64,000 nt of DNA from Candidatus Melainabacteria bacterium (GTDB lineage Bacteria > Cyanobacteriota > Vampirovibrionia > Obscuribacterales > Obscuribacteraceae). The stretch covers positions 43,628-107,627 of the forward strand of contig JACRFZ010000108.1 of NCBI GenBank assembly GCA_016212515.1, given 5' to 3'. This document shows positions 40,853 to 49,458 of this stretch, piece after piece. Position 1 is the stretch's first letter. Every line of letters begins with the position of its first letter. The notes beneath the pieces were generated by a model. That model searched no databases. It saw only the letters and a program-made list of their open reading frames with translations, and was not told where the DNA came from. Position numbers and translations under genes: made by a program.

Positions 40853-42338
40853 ACTCGCTCCATTCGGCTTCGAATAGATGCACAAGTTCCTGATTATTCA
40901 GTCTGTTTACGGCAGTCTTAGTGGGCAGCATATCTTTGGGAAATTCCAGCATGGCGTTGAAACTCTCCGGCGAAAGATAGGTAAGTGCGGGGGCATAATT
41001 CTTACCAGGACAAAATGGAGTCTGGGAGCCAATAACATAGCCCCAATCACCGAAAGCCGGCACATAGGCATGGTAAGGCGTGGTATAGAAGCCGCTCGCC
41101 TTCAAAGTATTGACCACGCACCAGTATGAATTCTTGGCGAAATAGGGCGATGTACTTTGGATGACCACCAGTCCATTGGGTTTCAGGGACTTCTTCAAAG
41201 TCTTGTAGAAAGTATCGCTGTAAAGCTTGCCCAGTGAAAAGTTACTGGGGTCGGGAAAATCCACCACAATAAAATCGAACTTCCTGTCGTTCTTTCGCAG
41301 CCAGACGAAGGCATCGCCGTTCAAGACCTTGACCCGAGTATCTTTGAGAGAGTTCTTATTGATGCGGGTCAAAATCTCCTGCTCAGTAAAGAGCTGGGTC
41401 ATTTTCTGATCGAGATCCACAAGCTGAATTGACTTGACCTGGGGATACTTAAGCAATTCCCGAACAGCCATGCCGTCGCCGCCCCCGAGCACCAAAATAT
41501 CGCTAGCCTGAGGCAAAGCGGCCATGCCAGGATGCACCAGGGCTTCATGGTAGCGGTATTCATCCCTGGTGGAAAACTGCAAATTGCCGTTCAAAAACAA
41601 ACGAATATCTTTGCCGTTGCCGGTGATGACTATGCGCTGATAAGGCGTGGAAGTGGAAAAAATAATGGGGTCGGGAAAGGTGGAAGTTTCGGCGACGGTC
41701 ATAATCTTCTCTGAAAAAGCAAAACCACCGGTGAGCGCCAGCACCAGTACCACCGCCATGGTGTTGAGGAAGGTGCTCGATTTCAGTTCGTTTTTAAAGA
41801 GCCTGATAGACCAGAAAGCCACCAGCACATTGAAGAGCCCGAAGAGAAAGGAAACCCGCACCAGTCCCAGATAGGGCACTAGCACCAGAGGGAAGAGTAG
41901 AGAGGCCAATAGCGCGCCCACATAGTCGAAGGTGAAGACCTGGGAGACCAGATCTTTGAACTCCAGTTTGTCCTGCAGGATGCGCATCAAAAGCGGCACC
42001 TCCAGGCCAATGAGAATGCCGATTATAGAAACCAGGCTATAGAGCAAAATGCGAAAATTTTCCACATGCTCAAAAAGCAAAAAGAGCAGGGAAGCGGAAA
42101 TTCCGCCCACAAGCCCCACTAAAAGTTCAACCCGTATGAAAGTGGCAATTACATTTTTGACTACGAACCGGGAGAGATAAGAACCAACCCCCATGGAGAA
42201 AAGGTATACACCTATGACCGTTGAAAACTGGGTAACCGAATCGCCCAACAAATAACTGGCAATGGTGCCGGCTATCAGTTCATAAACCAGCCCGCAGGTG
42301 GAAATGACAAAGGCGGTAAGGAGGAGGGGATAGATCAA
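40839..42338 (-). CDS. speE: Membrane-bound spermidine-synthase-like aminopropyltransferase
   Basis: The N-terminal half (about 1-215) has six to seven membrane helices. The C-terminal half (about 220-490) is a polyamine-synthase-type methyltransferase-like domain with SAM-site sequence ILVLGGGDGMAVREL, the acidic LVDLDQKMT, and FDFIVVDFPDPSNFSLGKLYS with the catalytic Asp region. Such membrane-fused SpeE proteins are known in many bacteria; their product is not always spermidine. Decarboxylated SAM could come from the SpeD-like enzyme at 33.3 kb. It lies four bases after the DUF350 gene, and its 3' end overlaps the FAD enzyme gene by 14 bases. Confidence 0.9.
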   Translation of the reverse strand: MIYPLLLTAFVISTCGLVYELIAGTIASYLLGDSVTQFSTVIGVYLFSMGVGSYLSRFVVKNVIATFIRVELLVGLVGGISASLLFLLFEHVENFRILLYSLVSIIGILIGLEVPLLMRILQDKLEFKDLVSQVFTFDYVGALLASLLFPLVLVPYLGLVRVSFLFGLFNVLVAFWSIRLFKNELKSSTFLNTMAVVLVLALTGGFAFSEKIMTVAETSTFPDPIIFSTSTPYQRIVITGNGKDIRLFLNGNLQFSTRDEYRYHEALVHPGMAALPQASDILVLGGGDGMAVRELLKYPQVKSIQLVDLDQKMTQLFTEQEILTRINKNSLKDTRVKVLNGDAFVWLRKNDRKFDFIVVDFPDPSNFSLGKLYSDTFYKTLKKSLKPNGLVVIQSTSPYFAKNSYWCVVNTLKASGFYTTPYHAYVPAFGDWGYVIGSQTPFCPGKNYAPALTYLSPESFNAMLEFPKDMLPTKTAVNRLNNQELVHLFEAEWSEYEAH

Positions 42339-42342
42339 GAGC

Positions 42343-42561
42343 TTAACCGTGAATGGCGGAAGCCACTATCTGACCGACGGCCAGTGTGGTTGCAGCTAGA
42401 GCCAGGGCCAGAGGCAAGTTCTTCTCTTCTACAATCTCTTTCCACATATCACCGGGGGTGATCTTGTCGAAAACAATGAACGTAGTACAAAGAATGGCTA
42501 TTCCAAGAGCCGAATAAACAACAGATGCCACTATGTACTTGAGGGATATGAGCTGGTCCAT
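42343..42561 (-). CDS. DUF350 family membrane protein
   Basis: This 72-residue protein has two membrane helices in the pattern of DUF350: LKYIVASVVYSALGIAILCTTFIVFDKITPGD and LALALAATTLAVGQIVASAIHG. The KITPGDMWKEIVEEKN loop is the family signature. Family members are often found beside spermidine-synthase-like and DUF4178 genes, as here. The biochemical role is not known. It is four bases from the SpeE-like gene and probably forms a complex with it. Confidence 0.9.
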   Translation of the reverse strand: MDQLISLKYIVASVVYSALGIAILCTTFIVFDKITPGDMWKEIVEEKNLPLALALAATTLAVGQIVASAIHG

Positions 42562-42584
42562 TTTGGGATTTTCTCCTTGTTATT

Positions 42585-42800
42585 CTACTTGTGATAAACG
42601 CCCTGGCTCTGGCGTTTGTGTACGGTGGTACCAAAAGGATCGAAAAGCTTGTTGCCGGCAAGGGCGGCATCGGTAAAAAGCCAGAAAACATAGCCGGCGA
42701 AGATTATCGAAAGGCAAAGCCAGATCCGTCCGCCCGCCGTCAGGCGACTTTGAGGGGAGTCGAATAAGGGTCTCGCTTTGCTAGCTTTACCGTCCGTCAT
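42585..42800 (-). CDS. Small single-pass membrane protein, 71 aa
   Basis: One hydrophobic segment (about 27-50, IWLCLSIIFAGYVFWLFTDAAL) sits between a polar N-terminus and a basic C-terminus. There is no recognised family. Its position inside the operon between DUF4178 and DUF350 genes, with gaps of 11 and 23 bases, supports it as a real gene and an accessory membrane subunit. Confidence 0.75.
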   Translation of the reverse strand: MTDGKASKARPLFDSPQSRLTAGGRIWLCLSIIFAGYVFWLFTDAALAGNKLFDPFGTTVHKRQSQGVYHK

Positions 42801-42811
42801 TCTCTAATATT

Positions 42812-44146
42812 TCAACCTGTACTGGCATAGGGGTTGTAGTCACTTTCAAACCAGCGGCTACTCTCAAAACACGTGTTGGACCAAGCCGAGATACCGGGCA
42901 AGAGCGAAAGTAAGAACAGGCACCAGAAATAATTACCGTACAGCGGCGGAGACTGCTTCACTATCACATTGAGAACATGCGGATTGGTATCCTTGAAGTC
43001 ACCACTTTCGGTATCAATGTTGAGATAGTACTTACCTTTGGGTACCGCCGATAGAAAGACATTATTACTAGTGCCGCCCTCACTCCAGGACTCACCACCG
43101 TCATAGCCATGGTAGTACTCGATGGTCTGTGCAAAAGGAAAGGTCTCACCGGTGTCATCGTTGACCATCTCACCGGAAACATAGAGCCAGCTATTGTCTA
43201 CGGATGTGCTGAACTCGAGTAAAGCACCGGTCTTATCTCGCTCAATGTTGAAAACTGCCGTTGTGTAGGTAGGCGCATTCTTGGCATTGGCCGTATACAC
43301 CGGCGACGACTCAAGCACCTGCTTATTATTGTTATAGCCTAACTGCCATACTTGCAAAAGCGTCAAAATCACAAAAGAAGCAAGCCAGAGCTTAGACATG
43401 TACTGCCAACTGACGGCAGCACTGGAAGGCTGATTGGGCGCCACTTTGGAGGGCTTCTTCAGCTTTTTGGCCGGCTTAAAGGCAGCCGCCACGTCGTCCA
43501 CCTCTAGATACTCGGAAATGCTCCAGACTATCTCCTTGCCGTCGGACTCGGAAGAGAGCATATAGGGAGGACAAATATAGTCCTCCATATTCACCAGGGA
43601 GTCGGCTTTTACTTTCCAGTAAAATTCGCCGAGCACAAAGAGCACCTTAGCCCGTCCCCGATAGAAGAGCTTGAAGTCCCGCCCTTCCAGCTCCATTTTT
43701 ACCTTATACCAGGAAGTGGACTGGCTGTGGGTACGCGCCTGGGGCTTCTGCTTGATGGTAGTGACAAAACTCCAGTGGTCACCATTGCAGGTCAGCCAGC
43801 GGTAGCCGTAATAAGGGTTGAAGAGCAAATATTCGTCCCAGAAATAGCCGGAAACGTCATCGGCTCTAACCATATAGCCGACCATTTCCCAGTCTTTTCC
43901 TTTCAGCTTGCCTCTGGTGCCGAGCGGCACAAAGGGCTCAAAATGCTTGGTCTTGCTGAAATACTTTTCAATGACCCGGTAATTTGTATCAGTGGCATCA
44001 ATTACGGTCTGGCAGAATTCGCAGACACAAGAGAGCGCCGCCCCGGGATAGCGAATGGTGACGGTGCCACCGCAAGCGGGACAGGCGAAACTCCTGGCCA
44101 GAGGCTTCGCCTTCTTAGCAGAACTTCCTTCTGAACTACCAGCCAT
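42812..44146 (-). CDS. DUF4178 protein with N-terminal zinc ribbon and C-terminal membrane domain, 444 aa
   Basis: An N-terminal zinc ribbon (CPACGGTV and CVCEFCQT, about 20-45) is followed by a DUF4178 domain (about 70-215) with the family pattern LGTRGKLKGKDWEMVGYM and DEYLLFNPYYGYRWL. A membrane segment follows near 255. Then comes an extracytoplasmic beta-rich domain (about 280-400) and a second membrane segment near the end (LPGISAW region). The start overlaps the upstream DUF4178 gene by 11 bases. Two DUF4178 paralogues in one operon suggest a complex. Confidence 0.88.
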   Translation of the reverse strand: MAGSSEGSSAKKAKPLARSFACPACGGTVTIRYPGAALSCVCEFCQTVIDATDTNYRVIEKYFSKTKHFEPFVPLGTRGKLKGKDWEMVGYMVRADDVSGYFWDEYLLFNPYYGYRWLTCNGDHWSFVTTIKQKPQARTHSQSTSWYKVKMELEGRDFKLFYRGRAKVLFVLGEFYWKVKADSLVNMEDYICPPYMLSSESDGKEIVWSISEYLEVDDVAAAFKPAKKLKKPSKVAPNQPSSAAVSWQYMSKLWLASFVILTLLQVWQLGYNNNKQVLESSPVYTANAKNAPTYTTAVFNIERDKTGALLEFSTSVDNSWLYVSGEMVNDDTGETFPFAQTIEYYHGYDGGESWSEGGTSNNVFLSAVPKGKYYLNIDTESGDFKDTNPHVLNVIVKQSPPLYGNYFWCLFLLSLLPGISAWSNTCFESSRWFESDYNPYASTG

Positions 44147-44762
44147 CTATCTCCCTCAGGTTCTGAAACTGAAAGTCGTCAAAATCTTGATACCGCCCGG
44201 CGAAAATGCGGGTCTCATCGGCGGCATACTCCACGGTGGCCATAGCTAAATTGCTGCCGGTCAAATCGACGCTGAAAGACTTGCGACCAAGGACGGCATT
44301 GAAAGGCAGTTCTCCCTCGCTGAAGAGACAGTGCACATTGCGGGCGTCTTCCACTTGCATCTGCCCGACCTGGTCGATATAGACAGGAGCGCGGGGCACC
44401 ATGCGATTTATGTCGGGTGCTTGCACCCCTGCCACCGGATAGCAAAAGGCATAAAAGCCCTGTGCTTCAGCCAGCCAGCCTTCCTTATCGCCGCTCAAGG
44501 CATACCATTCATTCCAGGTGCCGTCTTCATAGCCCACCTTGAGGCGACCGATCAGTTCGAAGGGCTTGCCATCGAACACCCCCTTGGTGCCTATTTGCAA
44601 GGGCGTCAGGTCGTCCTGCAATTCGGACATCTGTCCGAGCTGTTCCAGGTTCATATCATGGCGAACCAGAGTGGAGTGGCAAAAACTGCACACGGAAAAC
44701 ACCGATGCCTTTGAGCGAAACTCCACCTCGGCGCCGCAAGATGGGCAACTGAGCTTGATCAT
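44136..44762 (-). CDS. DUF4178 protein with N-terminal zinc ribbon, 208 aa
   Basis: A zinc ribbon (CPSCGAEV and CSFCHST at about 6-30) is followed by a DUF4178 domain (about 55-195; IGTKGVFDGKPFELIGRL, NEWYALSGDKEGWLAEAQG). There is no membrane segment. The ATG shares one base with the stop of the SPFH gene (TGATG). The soluble form may bridge the SPFH protein and the membrane-anchored paralogue encoded next. DUF4178 has no established activity. Confidence 0.9.
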   Translation of the reverse strand: MIKLSCPSCGAEVEFRSKASVFSVCSFCHSTLVRHDMNLEQLGQMSELQDDLTPLQIGTKGVFDGKPFELIGRLKVGYEDGTWNEWYALSGDKEGWLAEAQGFYAFCYPVAGVQAPDINRMVPRAPVYIDQVGQMQVEDARNVHCLFSEGELPFNAVLGRKSFSVDLTGSNLAMATVEYAADETRIFAGRYQDFDDFQFQNLREIDGW

Positions 44763-45757
44763 CAGGAAATTCTTTTCAAGACTTCCGCTTTCTTGCTCTC
44801 AAACTCTTCCTTGGATAGGATTCCTTTCTCATGGAGAGTCTGCAGCTTTTCCAGCACGGCAAAGGGATCTTCTTGCTTCTCGGCAGCCGCAGCCGGAGCC
44901 GCACCGCCTTCATTCATACCCTGATTGAAAGCCTGCCCCATCAGGGCAGAGGCGTTCAATCCCACACCCAACATGCCCACGCCACCCGGATTTTCAGCAG
45001 CAGCGGCAATGGCATCGGCGGCCTGGAACTGGGCGTATTTTTTCAAATCGCCAACCAGGCTCATGGAAGATTGCTTATCGAGATACTGCTGCAATTCTTC
45101 CGGCAAAGTGACGCTCTGAACCAGGAAGCTGGTCAGTTTCAAACCGTAATCCCAGAAGGCATGATCAAGTGAGTTCTTGAGGGTTTCGGAGAGCTTCAAC
45201 TGATTGGCGGCCATGTCCAGGAAGGGAGTTTTCGCTTCCCCTAATGTGGCGGCGATATTGGTGATGATCAGTGAACGAAGCTGTCCATCAAGCTCGGTGG
45301 TGGTGTAGCACTCTTTGGTGCCGGATACTTTCTGGTAGAAGGTAGTCGGCTCTTCAATGCGATACGAGAAAGTACCGAAGGCACGTAAACGAATTACGCC
45401 GAATTCTTTGTCGCGCAAAGTAATGGGTTGCTGCGTGCCCCAGCGCTGATCCAGTTGCTCTCTGGTGGAGAAGAAATAAACTTCCGACTTAAAGGGAGAT
45501 TTAAAGGCTTTATCCCAGTTGAGAAGCGTAGTCAAAATCGGCAGGTTCTTGGTGTTCAGCTCGTAGCGACCAGGACTGAAGACATCACCAATATTGCCCT
45601 CATTCACGAAGAGAGCCATCTGAGATTCCCGCACCGTAAGCTGGGCGCCGGTCTGAATTTCCTTGTCCATGGTGGGAAAACGATAAGACAGCACACCATT
45701 TCCACTCTCGGTCCACTCGATGACATCGATAAACTGCTTCTTGAAAATATCAAACAT
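44762..45757 (-). CDS. SPFH-domain protein with C-terminal SHOCT module
   Basis: The SPFH/band-7-like core covers about residues 20-240, of the 'virion core protein'/YdjI type (GDVFSPGRYELNTKNLPILT, LRDKEFGVIRLRAFGTFSYRI). A Gly/Ala linker follows. The C-terminus is a SHOCT helical hairpin (DPFAVLEKLQTLHEKGILSKEEF). There is no N-terminal membrane helix, so it would bind the membrane or partners peripherally. The start is the ATG behind GGGAGA; an upstream in-frame GTG contains that site and is unlikely. It is the first gene of the eight-gene operon. Confidence 0.91.
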   Translation of the reverse strand: MFDIFKKQFIDVIEWTESGNGVLSYRFPTMDKEIQTGAQLTVRESQMALFVNEGNIGDVFSPGRYELNTKNLPILTTLLNWDKAFKSPFKSEVYFFSTREQLDQRWGTQQPITLRDKEFGVIRLRAFGTFSYRIEEPTTFYQKVSGTKECYTTTELDGQLRSLIITNIAATLGEAKTPFLDMAANQLKLSETLKNSLDHAFWDYGLKLTSFLVQSVTLPEELQQYLDKQSSMSLVGDLKKYAQFQAADAIAAAAENPGGVGMLGVGLNASALMGQAFNQGMNEGGAAPAAAAEKQEDPFAVLEKLQTLHEKGILSKEEFESKKAEVLKRIS

Positions 45758-46082
45758 CGAAAAATCTCCCACTCCGGTCGAATTTTTGTACTAAATACGT
45801 GCTTGAGGCTGCCTGAAGGTGCGTGCTTCCTTCCAAATACTCTGCTAAGGATAGCAAGTTTCAGGGTCTTCCATATGAGCGCTCACCCCTGGGGCGCGCC
45901 CGGCATGATCGACTTTATTAAATCAATTCCGTTTCTTCCTTCTCGCGAGCCTTGTCAAGCACCCGTATGCCTAAGCTACACCCCGGCCGGCCCCATCTGC
46001 CAAAGGCCATGATTTTTCTTAACTATTTCCCGGCACGGTCTAATCTTCACCCGGATGTTAGAATCGAGAAAAGGGGGGAGAT
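45758..46082. other. 325-base divergent region upstream of the envelope operon
   Basis: It should hold the promoter of the eight-gene operon. Two adjacent perfect 10-base palindromes are present, TGAGCGCTCA (45876-45885) and GGGCGCGCCC (45892-45901), about 120-145 bases from the SPFH start. They are candidate regulator sites. No gene is supported. Confidence 0.45.
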
Positions 46083-46439
46083 ATGAAAATCGACAGAGTC
46101 AGAAGAGCGATTCTTTCACTGGTTCTCACAGTCGTATCTTGCTTCGCTCTCTTTGTGCTCAGTCACCCCCTGCAGGAAAGCGGCGTCAAGCGGCCCCTGA
46201 CGAGTCCTGACAGTTGGGTAAGCACCTCGATGGTGCGCGACTACTTAAGTCCGATTAGCCAGTTTAAACTGGAGACCCACTCAAGTCGTTTCCATTCATC
46301 AGGCGGCTTAGCCGACCTGTGCTTTTTCAGCAGCAATGGCGGGCTTAACCTGAGAAGGTTTTGCGAGAGCACCCATTGCCTCAGCACTGCCCCTCTGCAA
46401 AACAAGCTCTGGCTCGTTTACTGCAGCCTGATAATTTAA
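46083..46439 (+). CDS. Possible small exported protein, 118 aa
   Basis: A strong ribosome-binding sequence (GGGGGGAG) precedes the ATG by three to four bases. The N-terminus has a basic start and a clear hydrophobic helix (ILSLVLTVVSCFALFVL). The rest is Ser/Leu/Cys-rich with no recognised domain and ends in a hydrophobic stretch. It could be a real small membrane or secreted protein, or a frame whose 3' part is random. It is included because of the start signals. Confidence 0.38.
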   Translation: MKIDRVRRAILSLVLTVVSCFALFVLSHPLQESGVKRPLTSPDSWVSTSMVRDYLSPISQFKLETHSSRFHSSGGLADLCFFSSNGGLNLRRFCESTHCLSTAPLQNKLWLVYCSLII

Positions 46440-46558
46440 GGAGCAGCTTCGGCCCGTCGTCTTTACCGCAGGGCTGCCAAATTCACGAAATATCCGTCTC
46501 AGTGAATAAATTCGCACTGGCATAATTTGGCACCCCTCTACCGAAGAGAGTGGTACAA

Positions 46559-48577
46559 ATGCATAATCTTTCCTTGCTCCAGGACCTTTTCGTCATCTGG
46601 ATCAGTGCTCTCATAGCTGGGCAACTGTTTCTGCGACTGCGTCTACCGCCCATTGCCGGCTACATGATGGCGGGCATAGCGGTAGGCCCCAATGGTCTCA
46701 AATTAATCACCGACCAGGAGCAGATTCATGTGCTGGCTGAGTTCGGCGTGGCCATGCTTCTCTTTGCTCTGGGGGTGGACTTATCACTCAAGCAACTCAA
46801 GGCCTCAGCGGGGAAACTGATACTAGCCGGAACCAGTCAGCTTTTTCTGACGGTCCTCGCCACCGCTTTGACGGCAATGGCCTTGCACCTGGCCGACAGC
46901 CCCGGGCAGGCCTTTCTCTTCGGCTGCGTTTGCGCCATCTCCTCCAGTGTGGTCATCTCCAAGATTCTCTTCGACCGGGGCGAAAGCGACTCAGTACACG
47001 GTCGAATCCTTCTTTCAATGGCTATCTTGCAAGACCTCTCCCTGGTTCTAATCATCCCGTTCATGCCAATTCTCGCCGCTCACGGCAACACAAGCTGGGG
47101 CAGTATATTAATTTCCGCCATGAAAGCAATAGGCTTCACGGCTCTAATTTTTTTCGGAGCCATGCGCGCCCTTCCCTCCATTCTGGCAGGCGTAGCCCGT
47201 TCCAATTCTCGGGAGCTTTTCCTGCTCACCTTACTGGGACTTTGCCTGGGTATCGCCCTGCTCTCCCATCAAGTCGGTCTGTCCATAGCCCTGGGAGCCT
47301 TTCTAGCGGGCATTATGATTTCGGAGTCTCTTTATGCGCACCAGGCCCTGCACGACGTGCAACCTCTGAAAGACCTCTTTTCCGTGGTCTTCTTTGTCTC
47401 GGTCGGAATGTTGCTCGATCCCGCATTTATCTTCAGTCATTGCCTGGAAGTAGTGCTTTTCGTAATCCTTCTCATTTCCGGGAAAACCGTGCTGGCAGCA
47501 ATTTCTGCCCTCTTTGCCACGGCCAATGTTCGAAGCGCACTGATGGTAGGAGCGGGTATGGCCCAGATCGGAGAATTCTCGTTCATATTGCTCAGCATGG
47601 GCAGGGATCTCAAAATGATAAACGACTACATGTACAACCTCTTCTTTGCAGGAGCGGTTGTGAGCCTGATTGCCAGCCCGGCACTATTTGCCGCCAGTCC
47701 CAAGTTGAGCCACTGGCTGAGATTTTTGGGCACGTTTTTCAAGAAGAACCAAAACAGTGAGGAAGAAGAAGGCAATGATGCCACCAGATTTGCCGGTAGA
47801 CTGAAGGACCACGTGATCATCTGCGGCTTCGGCAGAGTCGGTCGCAACCTTGGCACAGTCCTGTCCAGCTACGGCATACCTTACCTGGTCATCGAATTGA
47901 ACGCCGGCATTATCGATGATCTGGCCGGCCGTGGTATTCCGCATCTCTATGGTGACGCCACAAGCAACATGATTATGATCAAAGCCAATCTCCAGGAAGC
48001 GGCCTGCCTGGTCTTGACCATGCCGGACCCATCGGCAATCACAGCCATCACCCGCTTCGTGCGCAGTCGCAATGAAACCATCAGTATTATTGCCCGCGCA
48101 CACCGCCAGTCCGACATCGCCGCCTTCACCGCCTGTGGTGTCAGCGCCATCGTGCAGCCGGAATTCGAAGCCAGTATCGAAATTACCAGATTGGCCCTCT
48201 TCAGCCGGCGCCGGGCTCCGGAAGAAATCGAAGCGGCCCTGGAAAAGGTAAGAGCCATGCGCTATCCCCATCCCAGTCCGGACTTCGAAGCCATGGACCG
48301 GGCACCTCTATATATGATGCTGGAAGAAGAACAGATGGGGCGCTGGTTCCTGAATGTGGACGACAACCTGACCGGAAAAAGCCCTAAAGACTTGAACGTG
48401 AGAGGACTTACCGGGGTGACCATTACCGCTATCAAGCGGCAGGAAAAAACACACACCTATCCCTCTCCCGACTTCCCCTTCAGCCCGGGAGATCAAATTT
48501 ATGCAGTCGGCAAAAACGAAGAGCTAGTGCGCTTCCAGGAGCATTTCAAGATGCGCCAATTTTCGCCGGTACCTTAG
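46559..48577 (+). CDS. Kef/CPA2-type cation:proton antiporter with TrkA-N and TrkA-C domains
   Basis: There are about twelve membrane helices (5-385) with the CPA2 signatures LPPIAGYMMAGIAVGPNGL, EFGVAMLLFALGVDLSL and LGAFLAGIMISES. A cytosolic RCK/TrkA-N domain starts at about 420 (DHVIICGFGRVGRNLG nucleotide-binding motif). A TrkA-C domain follows near 575-660 (TGKSPKDLNVRGLTGVTITAIKR). This is the KefB/YbaL-like layout, a ligand-gated potassium efflux system exchanging K+ and H+. The ATG used is three codons after an in-frame GTG. It converges with the carbonic anhydrase gene. Confidence 0.94.
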   Translation: MHNLSLLQDLFVIWISALIAGQLFLRLRLPPIAGYMMAGIAVGPNGLKLITDQEQIHVLAEFGVAMLLFALGVDLSLKQLKASAGKLILAGTSQLFLTVLATALTAMALHLADSPGQAFLFGCVCAISSSVVISKILFDRGESDSVHGRILLSMAILQDLSLVLIIPFMPILAAHGNTSWGSILISAMKAIGFTALIFFGAMRALPSILAGVARSNSRELFLLTLLGLCLGIALLSHQVGLSIALGAFLAGIMISESLYAHQALHDVQPLKDLFSVVFFVSVGMLLDPAFIFSHCLEVVLFVILLISGKTVLAAISALFATANVRSALMVGAGMAQIGEFSFILLSMGRDLKMINDYMYNLFFAGAVVSLIASPALFAASPKLSHWLRFLGTFFKKNQNSEEEEGNDATRFAGRLKDHVIICGFGRVGRNLGTVLSSYGIPYLVIELNAGIIDDLAGRGIPHLYGDATSNMIMIKANLQEAACLVLTMPDPSAITAITRFVRSRNETISIIARAHRQSDIAAFTACGVSAIVQPEFEASIEITRLALFSRRRAPEEIEAALEKVRAMRYPHPSPDFEAMDRAPLYMMLEEEQMGRWFLNVDDNLTGKSPKDLNVRGLTGVTITAIKRQEKTHTYPSPDFPFSPGDQIYAVGKNEELVRFQEHFKMRQFSPVP

Positions 48578-48593
48578 ACAAGCGGCCCTTCAG

Positions 48594-49271
48594 TCAAATA
48601 GACACGCCGGAATTTAGCTTCGGACGACGCTTTTCCCTGACATAGTTAACTTCGGTAAGGGGCAGGAACTGACCTTCCTTGGGATTGAAGGTAAAGACTT
48701 CGCCGGTCTGAATCTTGTAAGCCCAGCCGTGCAGATTCAGTTGCCCCCGAGCAAGCCCGGCTGCCACAGCCGGATGGGTCTTCAAATTCTCAATCTGCAC
48801 CAGCACATTCTCTTGAATGGCGATACTGAGAATTTCATCGTCTTCCATCTTGTCCATTTCATAGTTCTCTTTGACGATGCGCCGTGTGGCATCGGCGTGG
48901 GAAAGCCAGGCTTTCACCACCGGCAAATCATCTAGCTGTTCGGGATTGAGCAAGCCCTTCATGGCTCCGCAAGATGAATGTCCGCAAATAATGATGTCTT
49001 TTACCCCGAGGGCGCTAACAGCAAATTCGATGGTGCCGCCCTCTCCGCCATTGGCAGCACCGTAGGGCGGAATAATATTGCCGGCATTGCGCAGAATGAA
49101 AAGGTCACCGGGCTGAGTATTGGTTATCAAATTAGGATTGATTCTGGAGTCGGAACAAGTGATGAACAGAGCATCAGGGGTCTGCCCCTGAGCCAGCCGC
49201 TCAAAAAGCTCCTTTTGCGATTGAAATACATGAGACTGAAAGTGATGCAGTCCGGTAATCAATTTCTTCAT
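48594..49271 (-). CDS. Beta-class carbonic anhydrase
   Basis: This is a zinc enzyme that interconverts CO2 and bicarbonate. Zinc ligands are Cys39 (in CSDSR with the Asp41-Arg43 dyad), His98 and Cys101 (GHSSCGAMKG), as in the plant-type beta class. Length is 225 aa, as usual. The start ATG lies six bases behind AAGGAG; a TTG one codon upstream is also possible. It stands alone and faces the Kef antiporter gene, with 16 bases between stops; both affect pH balance, but there is no sign of shared control. Confidence 0.96.
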   Translation of the reverse strand: MKKLITGLHHFQSHVFQSQKELFERLAQGQTPDALFITCSDSRINPNLITNTQPGDLFILRNAGNIIPPYGAANGGEGGTIEFAVSALGVKDIIICGHSSCGAMKGLLNPEQLDDLPVVKAWLSHADATRRIVKENYEMDKMEDDEILSIAIQENVLVQIENLKTHPAVAAGLARGQLNLHGWAYKIQTGEVFTFNPKEGQFLPLTEVNYVREKRRPKLNSGVSI

Positions 49272-49458
49272 CAATCACTCCTTAAAATGCCTGAGCGCTT
49301 GCCCGGTTCTGAAAGAGGAGCTTGACTTCAATCTGCCGCGATCTATGAAAGTCTGCTCCGGGGCCGTCGGAGCCAATCAGATAATATATTCAAAATCTTG
49401 CATATATGCATCTTAACACAAGTAAACCCGAGGAGCAAGTTCGGGAACCGCCAGGTGG

